Shown here: positions 10,394 through 18,805 of the stretch, in pieces | How the letters are laid out: every line of letters begins with the position of its first letter | How positions within the stretch are numbered: position 1 is the first letter of the stretch | Assembly: GCA_027492205.1 (NCBI GenBank) | Contig: JAOZFN010000005.1 | Coordinates: forward strand, 1 to 64,000 | Origin: Thermoproteota archaeon | GTDB lineage: Archaea; Korarchaeota; Korarchaeia; Korarchaeales; Korarchaeaceae | Direction of reading: 5' to 3' | DNA: 64,000 bases | The notes under the pieces: model-generated | Seen by the model: the letters and a program-made list of their open reading frames with translations, nothing else | What the model was told of the DNA's origin: nothing | Database searches by the model: none | Position numbers and translations under genes: made by a program

Positions 10394-10678
10394 GTGGCCA
10401 GGTACTCCGTCAGCAGATTGGGAGGTCGGGGGGTAATTACGGATAGGGGTCTCGTGCTCGGAGAACTCGTCGACCTGGTTGTCGACGAGCTGTCGGGTAA
10501 GGCGATCTCCCTCGTCGTTGAGGAGGCGAAGGGCGCGGCCGGCTCTCTGACCAAGAAGCTGAAGAGGGATCGAGAGGGATACGTCCTCATCCCCTACTCA
10601 ACGGTGAAGTACATTCGCGAGATGATAGTCGTTGACGAGCGCCTTCTAAAACTCTACATAGCGACGAAGGGGGAGTAG
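10394..10678 (+). CDS. PRC-barrel domain protein
   Basis: ARYSVSRLGGRGVITDRGLVLGELVDLVVDELSGKAISLVVE; GTG start. Confidence 0.75.
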   Translation: MARYSVSRLGGRGVITDRGLVLGELVDLVVDELSGKAISLVVEEAKGAAGSLTKKLKRDREGYVLIPYSTVKYIREMIVVDERLLKLYIATKGE

Positions 10679-10681
10679 CCC

Positions 10682-10996
10682 CTAGGGCCCTCTAGACGCT
10701 CCCATCGTCGCCTCAACGGCTTCGTTCACCACCCTCGTTAGGGCCCTAGAGAGCCGGATGGCCTCATCCTCAACGTCATCTCCCGTAGAGTGCGCGAGTT
10801 CCTTCACCCTTCTCAGAATCTCCTGCACCCTTTCCCTGTTGGCAAGAACGTAGGACGCCGCCTCTGCTACGACCAATGCCATTTCAAGGAGAGATTGCAG
10901 GTCTAAGGAGCCGGCATTCCCCAGTAGCTCTGCTCGGAGCTTTCTCTTGAATGATAGGTGGGCCCAGAGCAGGTCATCTAGACGCTGATCCCGCAT
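10682..10996 (-). CDS. Small alpha-helical hypothetical protein
   Basis: 104-aa ORF in an otherwise empty gap; helical composition. Confidence 0.5.
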   Translation of the reverse strand: MRDQRLDDLLWAHLSFKRKLRAELLGNAGSLDLQSLLEMALVVAEAASYVLANRERVQEILRRVKELAHSTGDDVEDEAIRLSRALTRVVNEAVEATMGASRGP

Positions 10997-11075
10997 CTCA
11001 ATCTTCAGGCCCTGAACAGACTAACGGTTTCTTCCGGCGAATAACTTTTAGTCCAGGGGGAGAAGTGGGCTGACG

Positions 11076-11444
11076 ATGAAGCTCCACGTCAAGCTAGTTG
11101 AGAGGAAAGAAGATCCAGTCGGTGGAGTAGCTACTCTGAGGTTCTCGGTTGAGTCCCCCGTGAAGGGAGCCCTCTCGATCGAGGTTCCACTCGGTCTTGC
11201 CCGAAGACTCTCAGAGAGATATGAGGGAGAGGCCCTTTTGCTGGAGGAGAAGCCCCCTTCCAGTGAGGGGGATCTTCTAATGAATGCTGTGGTCTACCAG
11301 TCTGACGAGAACTCCCTTCGAGCGTCCGCATACGGCCTACTAGTGATCCTGGAGCTTAAGGGTCGGGTGGCGGATCTGGCCAATTTCTCTAGGGGGGCCG
11401 AGGTCCACTTTCTGCTGAGAGACATCGTCAGCGAGAGCCCCTGA
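11076..11444 (+). CDS. Probable RNA polymerase subunit Rpo8/RpoG (Rpb8-like)
   Basis: GDLLMNAVVYQSDENSLRASAYGLLVILELKG...EVHFLLRDI resembles the C-terminal pattern of archaeal Rpb8 as I recall it. Confidence 0.5.
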   Translation: MKLHVKLVERKEDPVGGVATLRFSVESPVKGALSIEVPLGLARRLSERYEGEALLLEEKPPSSEGDLLMNAVVYQSDENSLRASAYGLLVILELKGRVADLANFSRGAEVHFLLRDIVSESP

Positions 11445-11520
11445 CTCGCAGGAAACTTTTGAGAAATTTTCCTAAATTTTTCTCCATAATTCACAATAAT
11501 ATCCTCTCAGCTCCCTCAAC

Positions 11521-12279
11521 ATGGAGGGGGGCTTGCCTCCATCGTCCTGCGAGTGGCAGCTGTCGTCCTCCGTAGATCCCTACGGAAGTTACTCTGACCT
11601 AGCAAACCACTACCCGCTCGCTTGGAGGAGAAGAGAACACTTACCCCGGTGGCTCTCTGAGGTAGTAAGCGAGCTGGACGCACCTCCGCGACTTTTGGAC
11701 CTGGCTAAGGCGATTATCTCGGGCTTACCAAAAAGCCTCCACGGGAGAAGGAGGGGGTACCTCTACCTGGCGTCTTTGGTCGTGGCAAGCAGAATTCTCG
11801 GAACTCCGTTAACGCTGAAGACCGTTTCACAGGCTGCCGCCAGCGTGGGGCTCAGGGTAAGCCCCAAGAAACTTGCGATCATGGTGGGTGAGGTATCTTC
11901 GGCTTGCAGGTCACCTGTAATCGACAGCAGGTCGGTGAGGCAATACATATCCTCCATAGTATCCCACCTCAAGCGGGATCCCGCCCTTCAATCTATCCTG
12001 CATGACCTGTTCGGCGAACATTGGGGCGTCGCTCTTGACAGGCTCCACGTGAAGTCACTCGAGCTGCTTAAGGTGACGGGCAAGGTCACGAGGTTGGAAC
12101 TCGCCGGCAAGAGCCCGGCAGTCACGGCAGCGGCGACCGTGTGGCTCACGGCTAGGACTCTGGGATTGAGGTTCATAACACAGGAGAGGGTGGCACGCGC
12201 CGCAGGCGTGAGCTCCTCGGCGCTGAGAAAGCGGACTAAACTCCTCCTGCAGGGGTCGGAGGCGGCCAAATTTGCCTGA
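11521..12279 (+). CDS. TFIIB-like cyclin-fold protein lacking a zinc ribbon (divergent TFB paralog)
   Basis: ELAGKSPAVTAAATVWLTARTLGLRFITQERVARAAGVSSSALRKRTKLLL matches the TFB second cyclin repeat; no CX2C pairs at the N-terminus. Confidence 0.75.
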   Translation: MEGGLPPSSCEWQLSSSVDPYGSYSDLANHYPLAWRRREHLPRWLSEVVSELDAPPRLLDLAKAIISGLPKSLHGRRRGYLYLASLVVASRILGTPLTLKTVSQAAASVGLRVSPKKLAIMVGEVSSACRSPVIDSRSVRQYISSIVSHLKRDPALQSILHDLFGEHWGVALDRLHVKSLELLKVTGKVTRLELAGKSPAVTAAATVWLTARTLGLRFITQERVARAAGVSSSALRKRTKLLLQGSEAAKFA

Positions 12280-13948
12280 GAGAGGCAAAAATATTCCGTA
12301 CCTTCTCGTGGCCCTTGTGGTGGTCAACGAGCTGCGGAAAAAGCTGGCACGCGGTGTTCAACTCTCTTGGGACCTTTCTTCCGAGACGCTGCTGTCGGTC
12401 GTGCCCATATTGCTACCCACAGCTCTAATTACCGGACTCTTGGCACTACTCGCCAGGTCTAGACTCCGCGGTCAGGAGGCGGCCCTTCATGCATACGTCC
12501 TCACACCCAAGGACTTCCGAAGTAAGGCCGAAGTGGACGTTACACTCATTCACCAGGTTCTGGAGGCAACAGGGCTAGAAGGACACCTCCTCCAGCGCTT
12601 GGGTTCATCCGGCCCGTCGGCCCCTATTCTCGCCGTAGCTGAGCACGGGGAAAAGGGGGCCATCTCAGCCAAGGCGGCCCTGTCCGCCCTTCGAAGCGTA
12701 CTTGGACGCGACCTTGAAGTTGTTGACATGGGTAGGCGGACTTGGCCTGATCTTTTGACGTATAGACGCAAGCCCGGGACTCCTTCTACCCCAAGGCTCA
12801 GGCTGCCCAGTGTCGAGGTGGGCAAGCGCTCGCCGGCAGTGCTCCTTGGGTATGATGGAGGGAGAAGGCCCGTAAGGCTGCCGGTGAATCTGATCTCTAA
12901 ACACATCCTTCTAATGGGGAGGACTGGTTCTGGAAAGTCAACCACTGCGATGGCTATATGTGAGAGACTGTGGTCTGACTACGGCATCCCGTTTTTGGTA
13001 CTGGATCACCACAACGAATACACTGGTATTGTGACGAGGTTAGGAGGATCTGTCGTCGGCGCCTCCGGTGGCCCTTCCCTGAACGTCTTCAGGGGGATCG
13101 CATCCAATCCGCAGGGGGCCGACATGTACGTAGAGGTTCTACGAGATGCCCTTAGCCTCACCCCCTCCCAGACTTTCATAGTCCACAGGTGCCTCTCAAG
13201 CGCCCTGAGGGCGAGTCTAGGCGAAGACCCAACGTTGGCCGATTTGATGGACGAGGTATCCGAATATAGGGAGAGAAGTGGGCCAGAGATGGAGAGCAAG
13301 CTGGCGCTTCTCAGGAAGCTGGAGCCTCTCGTCGAAGGAGAGGGAAGAGCCCATCTTCTGGTTGAGAGATTTCCTAACGTCAGCCAGCTGGACAGGCCAA
13401 CCTCCATACTTCTAGGGGGCGTGGAGTCCGATACGGTAAGGGACCTCCTAGTTCACGTGATCCTGAAGAGGGTCTACGACAGCGCAAAGGCGTGGGGACT
13501 CGGATCTCCGCTCCGGCAGGTGGTGCTGGTTGAAGAGGGAGAGCGCGTCCTACCCACGATCTCAGATGAGAGGGGCGCCACAGTAACTGACAAGATGCTT
13601 GGGGAACTGAGGAAGTTTGGGGTGGGCATGATGATAGTGACTCAGGCCCCCCACGCCCTCTCGAGAAGCGCCATGAGGAACTCGGCCATCAAGGTGATCC
13701 ACGCACTTGGATCCCCCAGAGATTTTCAAATCCTGAAACCCCTCCTCTCCCCCCTGAAGGATGGTGAGAACGTTCCAGCAAGCGCTATCTTCACCCTCAG
13801 ACCAGGTGAAGCCGTCGTGATCATGGAGGGCAGACCCGCTCCAGTGAGGTGTACGGTGGCTCCGCCCTCGGTCGAGGCCACACCCATAACGGATAGAGAA
13901 CTCACCATTCTCGCTCAAATGGCCCCCTCGTTTCACACGCTGGAGTGA
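12272..13948 (+). CDS. Membrane-anchored HerA/VirB4-like (DUF87-type) ATPase
   Basis: N-terminal hydrophobic segment; HILLMGRTGSGKSTT Walker A; QVVLVEEGERVLP Walker B; GMMIVTQAPHALS. Confidence 0.8.
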   Translation: MPERGKNIPYLLVALVVVNELRKKLARGVQLSWDLSSETLLSVVPILLPTALITGLLALLARSRLRGQEAALHAYVLTPKDFRSKAEVDVTLIHQVLEATGLEGHLLQRLGSSGPSAPILAVAEHGEKGAISAKAALSALRSVLGRDLEVVDMGRRTWPDLLTYRRKPGTPSTPRLRLPSVEVGKRSPAVLLGYDGGRRPVRLPVNLISKHILLMGRTGSGKSTTAMAICERLWSDYGIPFLVLDHHNEYTGIVTRLGGSVVGASGGPSLNVFRGIASNPQGADMYVEVLRDALSLTPSQTFIVHRCLSSALRASLGEDPTLADLMDEVSEYRERSGPEMESKLALLRKLEPLVEGEGRAHLLVERFPNVSQLDRPTSILLGGVESDTVRDLLVHVILKRVYDSAKAWGLGSPLRQVVLVEEGERVLPTISDERGATVTDKMLGELRKFGVGMMIVTQAPHALSRSAMRNSAIKVIHALGSPRDFQILKPLLSPLKDGENVPASAIFTLRPGEAVVIMEGRPAPVRCTVAPPSVEATPITDRELTILAQMAPSFHTLE

Positions 13949-13965
13949 AGGAGTTGATTCCAAGC

Positions 13966-14559
13966 CTATGGATCCCTCGCCTTAAGCCTCTGGATCACCA
14001 GCGGGCCCCTCGGCCAGCGAATCGGCGGACTCTGGACAACCTCCTTCCGAATCGCCTCCAAGATCCCGTCGGCCACCTCCTCCGGGGAAATTCGTGAGGT
14101 ATCTACCTCCAGCAATGGCTTTCCTGGGAGGTGGTGTCTGGCAGACGTTCCGCAGAAGTCCACGATCTCGGCCTCTAAGTTCTCAATGACCTTGGGCTTC
14201 TCGTACTTCCTACTAAGGAGCCTCCCCGCGAGCGCCTCCGGATTGCACCTCAGAACAACCACGAAGCTCACATGATCTGCCGGCACCGCCTCCGGATAGG
14301 TCGTGGAGACAATCACCCACCCATCCCTCTCTGAGAGTTCCCGACGGAGAGCGGTTCTCAGACCATCAATATCGAGTATCTGAACCCCTCTGTCCTCATC
14401 TGCTCCGACGACCAGCCCCTTCTCAATAGCGAATATGTTGACTTCGATGACCTCACCACCGAGTTTCTCAGCTAGTATCCTAGAGACCGTGCTCTTCCCA
14501 GACCCGGGAACTCCCGTGACTAGAATTACTGGCAAGTTCGGGGCCGCGAGGAGGTTCAA
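13966..14559 (-). CDS. Archaeal AK6/Fap7-type adenylate kinase
   Basis: PVILVTGVPGSGKSTVSRILAEKLGGEVIEVNIFA... Confidence 0.82.
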   Translation of the reverse strand: MNLLAAPNLPVILVTGVPGSGKSTVSRILAEKLGGEVIEVNIFAIEKGLVVGADEDRGVQILDIDGLRTALRRELSERDGWVIVSTTYPEAVPADHVSFVVVLRCNPEALAGRLLSRKYEKPKVIENLEAEIVDFCGTSARHHLPGKPLLEVDTSRISPEEVADGILEAIRKEVVQSPPIRWPRGPLVIQRLKARDP

Positions 14560-14593
14560 TTTTTATATAGCCTCCCTCTCCCAACGAAGTCGG

Positions 14594-14671
14594 GCTCCGG
14601 TGGTGTAGCCAGGCCAAGCATAGGGGCCTCTCGAGCCCCAGACCCGGGTTCAAATCCCGGCCGGAGCACCA
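14594..14671 (+). tRNA. tRNA-Glu (CTC), CCA encoded
   Basis: GCTCCGG/CCGGAGC acceptor; stem GGGGC-CTCTCGA-GCCCC; CCGGGTTCAAATCCCGG. Confidence 0.93.
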
Positions 14672-14707
14672 TCCTATTTCTTTGCGGTATCCTCTGTTCC
14701 CCTAGCT

Positions 14708-15097
14708 TCAGTAGGGCAGGGGGCCAAACAGAGAGTAGATCGGGTGAAATCCGTAGTGCCTTGAGATGAGGAGCCAGAGCGAGATGGCAACCATGATCGC
14801 GATCACCGACCTGACCCGCCTTCTCTGCGCGATGGGAATCGAAAGTATTAATCCAGAAATCAGGATCATTAGACCGTAGAACAGGCGCATGATGCTCTCA
14901 GCGCTAAGCATCCAGAGGATAGCCGCCCACACCCCGAACTCGCCTATCAGGAGGCCTACTCCGATCGCCAACCCCCCCACTATGGCCCCATAGATCCCCT
15001 CAATCAGAACGATCCTTGCCGAGAATGGGAGTTCCAGCCTGGGTCTGGCTCGGGCCCTCCAACTGCGTCTTTTCAGCCTTCTCCTACGGGTATACAT
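14708..15097 (-). CDS. Small multi-TM hypothetical membrane protein
   Basis: MYTRRRRLKRR... followed by several hydrophobic segments; start adjoins the pyrH stop. Confidence 0.6.
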   Translation of the reverse strand: MYTRRRRLKRRSWRARARPRLELPFSARIVLIEGIYGAIVGGLAIGVGLLIGEFGVWAAILWMLSAESIMRLFYGLMILISGLILSIPIAQRRRVRSVIAIMVAISLWLLISRHYGFHPIYSLFGPLPY

Positions 15098-15099
15098 AG

Positions 15100-15780
15100 T
15101 CAATCTCCCCCCACAACCGTACCCACCTTTTTTCCCTCGACAGCGTCCAGCAGGAGCCGGGGCCTCAACCCATCTAAAACGATGCATCGAATGGATGACC
15201 TTTCAAGGACCTTGATCGCGATAGGATCTAAGAGTTCGTACCCGCCTGGCTCGAACCGATGTCTCGCCACGATCTCTCTGAGACCCTCGTAGGAGACCCT
15301 CTCCAAGAGAGTGGCCCCGGGCTCGGAAGGAGGTCGATCAAATATCCCGGGCGCGCCAGTGGCCTTGACAAGCATGGAAGCGCCCACGAACTCGGATACC
15401 ACCGCCGCCACGGCATCTGTAGATTGGGCCGGGGCAATCCCCCCCAGCACGACTACGGGGCTCAATTTGAGTGCTGATACGACCTCCTCGTAGCTCTCCG
15501 GTACCGTCGGGTGGGCAATTTCGCCGAGAGCCGCCACCATGATCGAGGCGTTGAGCCTGGTAGCCAGAATCCCTATTTCATCAAGAAAGGCCTTGTTCGC
15601 CCCAAACCCCTCCGCCAGGCCTATATACCTCCTCGCAAGTCGCCCACCACCGGCGACGACGACAACACTCATTCCTCGCTTAACCAGGTTCGAAATAACG
15701 CCTCTGTACTCCTCCAGGATCGATGGGTCCTTGAGGCTCCTATCGAACACTACGCCGCCGAGCAGGAGCGTGATTATCAT
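15100..15780 (-). CDS. pyrH: Archaeal uridylate kinase (amino acid kinase family)
   Basis: VVVVAGGGRLARRYI...STDAVAAVVSEFVGASMLVKATGAPGIFDRPP. Confidence 0.85.
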   Translation of the reverse strand: MIITLLLGGVVFDRSLKDPSILEEYRGVISNLVKRGMSVVVVAGGGRLARRYIGLAEGFGANKAFLDEIGILATRLNASIMVAALGEIAHPTVPESYEEVVSALKLSPVVVLGGIAPAQSTDAVAAVVSEFVGASMLVKATGAPGIFDRPPSEPGATLLERVSYEGLREIVARHRFEPGGYELLDPIAIKVLERSSIRCIVLDGLRPRLLLDAVEGKKVGTVVGGD

Positions 15781-15823
15781 ACCACGCCGCGCCGACCGGC
15801 CCTTCCATTAAATAATGGGATCG

Positions 15824-16807
15824 CTACCTGCCGTCGAACCTGATGGGCTTCTCCAGCTTACTCAGCAAGACGACCCTGCTTTCGGGTACCTCGGAGAGAA
15901 TCCTGTATCCGGTCTTCTCAGCCAGAGCCTCGGCGAACTCTCGCACCTCCGCGTGAGATGGCATGTTCTCCCTTGAGAGCCTTCTCCTCGAGTAGCCCAC
16001 GTACATGTAGGCCTTGGGCTCCACGTAGGTGGGCTCGTATTTCTCAATGAGCTTCGCCCACTCCTCAGGCTTATCCATATTCAGCCCCTTGATAGCCGTA
16101 ATCCTCATCACGGTCGGCGCGGAAAGCGACTGAATGAGTTCAAGGGTCCTGTTCAACCGCTGCCACGCGTCAGGTATTAGAGGCCTGGTTATCCGCTTGT
16201 AGAGACCTTCTTCGTACGCCGGTACCGTGACGTAGAGCTGCGTCGGCTCCCTCTCTATGGACTCCAACCTCTCCGGGAGGGTTCCATTGGTGACTATGAA
16301 AGTGGTCATCCCCCTACTCCTGTACTCGTCCACGAGCCCCCCGATGTGTGGGTAGAGCATTGGCTCTCCGGTTAGAGATATCGCTGCGTGTTTGGGCACC
16401 TCCGCCTCCCTGAGCCACCTCTCGCTGAACACCCTGACGCCCTTGTAACCCTGGACGAGCACCCTGTGGATCCTTATGCTCTCCTCGGCGATGTCCTCGG
16501 GGTCGTCCCACCTCGCACCCTCGTCTGGTATCTCCTTCCACCTGAAATCCGTCGGCATGTCACTCGCGTTCAGCCTCCAGCAGTAGAGGCACTGCAGGTT
16601 GCAGAACGAAGCGGCAGGAGTCATTTGGAGGCAGCTCCAAGTCGCGATGCCGAAGAACTTGTTCTTGTAGCAAGTCCTGCCGCGCATCAGAGCCTCCCGG
16701 AACCAGTAGCACGGCTTGACGGCAGAGTGATTGAGCACGAACTTGTATCCCTGCTTCTCCATCAGCTCCTTAACGTGGTCCGGAACCCTCACGACATCGT
16801 TGACCAT
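15824..16807 (-). CDS. taw1: 4-demethylwyosine synthase TYW1/Taw1 (radical SAM)
   Basis: FCNLQCLYCWR radical SAM motif; AISLTGEPMLYPHIGGLVDEYRSRGM. Confidence 0.93.
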   Translation of the reverse strand: MVNDVVRVPDHVKELMEKQGYKFVLNHSAVKPCYWFREALMRGRTCYKNKFFGIATWSCLQMTPAASFCNLQCLYCWRLNASDMPTDFRWKEIPDEGARWDDPEDIAEESIRIHRVLVQGYKGVRVFSERWLREAEVPKHAAISLTGEPMLYPHIGGLVDEYRSRGMTTFIVTNGTLPERLESIEREPTQLYVTVPAYEEGLYKRITRPLIPDAWQRLNRTLELIQSLSAPTVMRITAIKGLNMDKPEEWAKLIEKYEPTYVEPKAYMYVGYSRRRLSRENMPSHAEVREFAEALAEKTGYRILSEVPESRVVLLSKLEKPIRFDGR

Positions 16808-16863
16808 CGGGTTCGCGCAGGTAATCGAGGGAAAAATAAAGTGGACCAGCCTAGGCTTGGCCG

Positions 16864-17472
16864 ATGACGCGCATGCTCGAGAAAATAACTAAGGTAATAG
16901 ATCGCTGCGATCAACATCTGAAGGGGCTTGAGTATACCAGAGAGGAGTCCATCCGACTGTCGCGGGACCTCTTGAGGGACGCTAGGAAGGCCGTTTCGCT
17001 CGCCCACCGGGGTTGCCTACAAGAGGCGGAGGAAGTCGTACGAGCAGCATTCTCTCGGTACAACGCCTTTCTCGGCGGCCTGTCCGGAGATGCTCGTCAG
17101 CTGGCCTATGAGACCCTCGCACAGACCTCCCAGGAACTCGTTGAGGCCATCCTCGTCGTTAAGATGCTCTCAGGGACCGATCCACCCCATCCTGAAGACC
17201 TTAGCGTGGGGTGTCGAGAGTACGTGCTCGGCCTCGCCGACGCGGCCCTAGAACTCAGAAGGGCGGCCCTTAACCTCCTCAACAGGGGCGATCTCGAGGG
17301 GGCTAGAGGGCTGGTCGCAGTCATGGAGGGGCTCATGGATCGCCTCTCCATGCTAGTCTATCCTGACGCCCTTCTCCCCGTTCGGCACAAAGTTGACACT
17401 TTGAGGGCCCTGATTGACAGGACCAAGTCGGACATACTCTACTCGTCGGGAGGGGGGGCCATTGAAAGGTAG
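16864..17472 (+). CDS. Translin-family protein
   Basis: EESIRLSRDLLRDARKAVSLAH...; all-helical translin pattern. Confidence 0.75.
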   Translation: MTRMLEKITKVIDRCDQHLKGLEYTREESIRLSRDLLRDARKAVSLAHRGCLQEAEEVVRAAFSRYNAFLGGLSGDARQLAYETLAQTSQELVEAILVVKMLSGTDPPHPEDLSVGCREYVLGLADAALELRRAALNLLNRGDLEGARGLVAVMEGLMDRLSMLVYPDALLPVRHKVDTLRALIDRTKSDILYSSGGGAIER

Positions 17473-18157
17473 GCAGGCCGCTCGGATGATCTACTTTCTA
17501 ATCTCCATGGCCAGGCTGGGCGCCGTCCGGGCGCCGGTCGAGGTGGCCAAGCTGAAGGTAGAGATGGGACTGCCGAGGACCACGCTAGCCAGGTGGATTG
17601 CCGAGGCCAGGTCTCAGGGACTTGTCGAGGTGCGGGGGGAGGGTAGGGTCAAGAGGGTTGAATTTACCAAAAAGGGCAGGGAACTCCTGAAGAAACTCTC
17701 CGAAGAACTTCAACTAGCGTTTGAGGAATTGGGATCTCCGGTGGAGATCACCGGAGTCGTCTTCAGCGGGATGGGGGAGGGCGCCTACTACGTCTCAAGA
17801 TCAGGATACAAGAGGGAATTCCTCAGGCTCTTAGGATACGAGCCGTTTCCGGGAACTCTCAACCTCCGTATAGCCTCTACTAGGGATCTTGAGGCCATTC
17901 GGAGGTGGAAAGTGTCCTCCACGCCTGTGGTGGTCCCAGCGTTTCGAGAGGGCGGCAGGACCTTCGGAGCCGTCAGGGTCTACAGGGTCTCCATACCCGG
18001 CTTTCAGCAACCGGTCCACGCAATTTACGCTGAAAGGAGACACTATTCAGACGACGTCCTAGAGCTGATCTCGCCTGAAAATCTGAGGGAGGTCCTCAAG
18101 CTTAGAGACGGCGACCCGCTTGTAGTCCGCCTGGAGCCCCAATTCAACGGAGATTGA
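17462..18157 (+). CDS. ribK: CTP-dependent riboflavin kinase with N-terminal wHTH
   Basis: wHTH then GVVFSGMGEGAYYVSRSGYKREFLRLLGYEPFPGTLNLR; TTG start. Confidence 0.92.
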   Translation: MKGRQAARMIYFLISMARLGAVRAPVEVAKLKVEMGLPRTTLARWIAEARSQGLVEVRGEGRVKRVEFTKKGRELLKKLSEELQLAFEELGSPVEITGVVFSGMGEGAYYVSRSGYKREFLRLLGYEPFPGTLNLRIASTRDLEAIRRWKVSSTPVVVPAFREGGRTFGAVRVYRVSIPGFQQPVHAIYAERRHYSDDVLELISPENLREVLKLRDGDPLVVRLEPQFNGD

Positions 18158-18163
18158 GGTGGT

Positions 18164-18239
18164 TGGTGGGCCGGGTGGGACTCGAACCCACGACCTCCGC
18201 CGTGTGAGGGCGGCGTCATAGCCGCTAGACCACCGGCCC
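18164..18239 (-). tRNA. tRNA-Val (CAC), CCA encoded
   Basis: Reverse complement GGGCCGGTGG...CCGCC-CTCACAC-GGCGG...CCCGGCCCACCA. Confidence 0.95.
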
Positions 18240-18415
18240 AGCGCGGGTGATCTGCGGCCAGGCGAGTATTAAGCTCTACTGTCCAGAGCGGGGGGTCACT
18301 ACTCAAGATCCTCCTCACCCCTGAATTCAGCGGCTTCGCTAGCTCATCCCTCCCCGCCCACTAGCCTCTCTAGGAGTGGGGATATTAAATACACTCAAGG
18401 GCCTCTGCTCGAGAG

Positions 18416-18805
18416 ATGGACCGAAAGGAATTGATTAGGACCTTCGCCAAGGCTCTCACAGACGTCAGCCGCGGTGAAGACAGGTCAAGAGCAACCGAGG
18501 TTCTTCAGACCGCCTTAAGAGATGCCGAGGAATCCGCCTCTTTGGAAGAAGGTGAGATTCAGGCCCTCCGAGGGATTATAGAGGCCCTTGGGGGCAGGTG
18601 GCCCTCTTCCTTCACTCACAAGTTGATCGCCGCCGCGGGCGACGGCGAACTACTCCGCCTCCTCCAAGAGCGCCTCGACACTTGGTCAGAAGACATCACA
18701 GAGCTCACGCCTAAAGAGGCTCAGTATATCTCTCTGTGGTCGGAGCTGATTGAGGAATTGCGGTCAATCGCGATTCCTATGGAGGAAGAAGGTCAATCAG
18801 ACTGA
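18416..18805 (+). CDS. Acidic helical hypothetical protein
   Basis: 129-aa ORF preceded by an AT-rich promoter-like stretch (attaaatac). Confidence 0.55.
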   Translation: MDRKELIRTFAKALTDVSRGEDRSRATEVLQTALRDAEESASLEEGEIQALRGIIEALGGRWPSSFTHKLIAAAGDGELLRLLQERLDTWSEDITELTPKEAQYISLWSELIEELRSIAIPMEEEGQSD

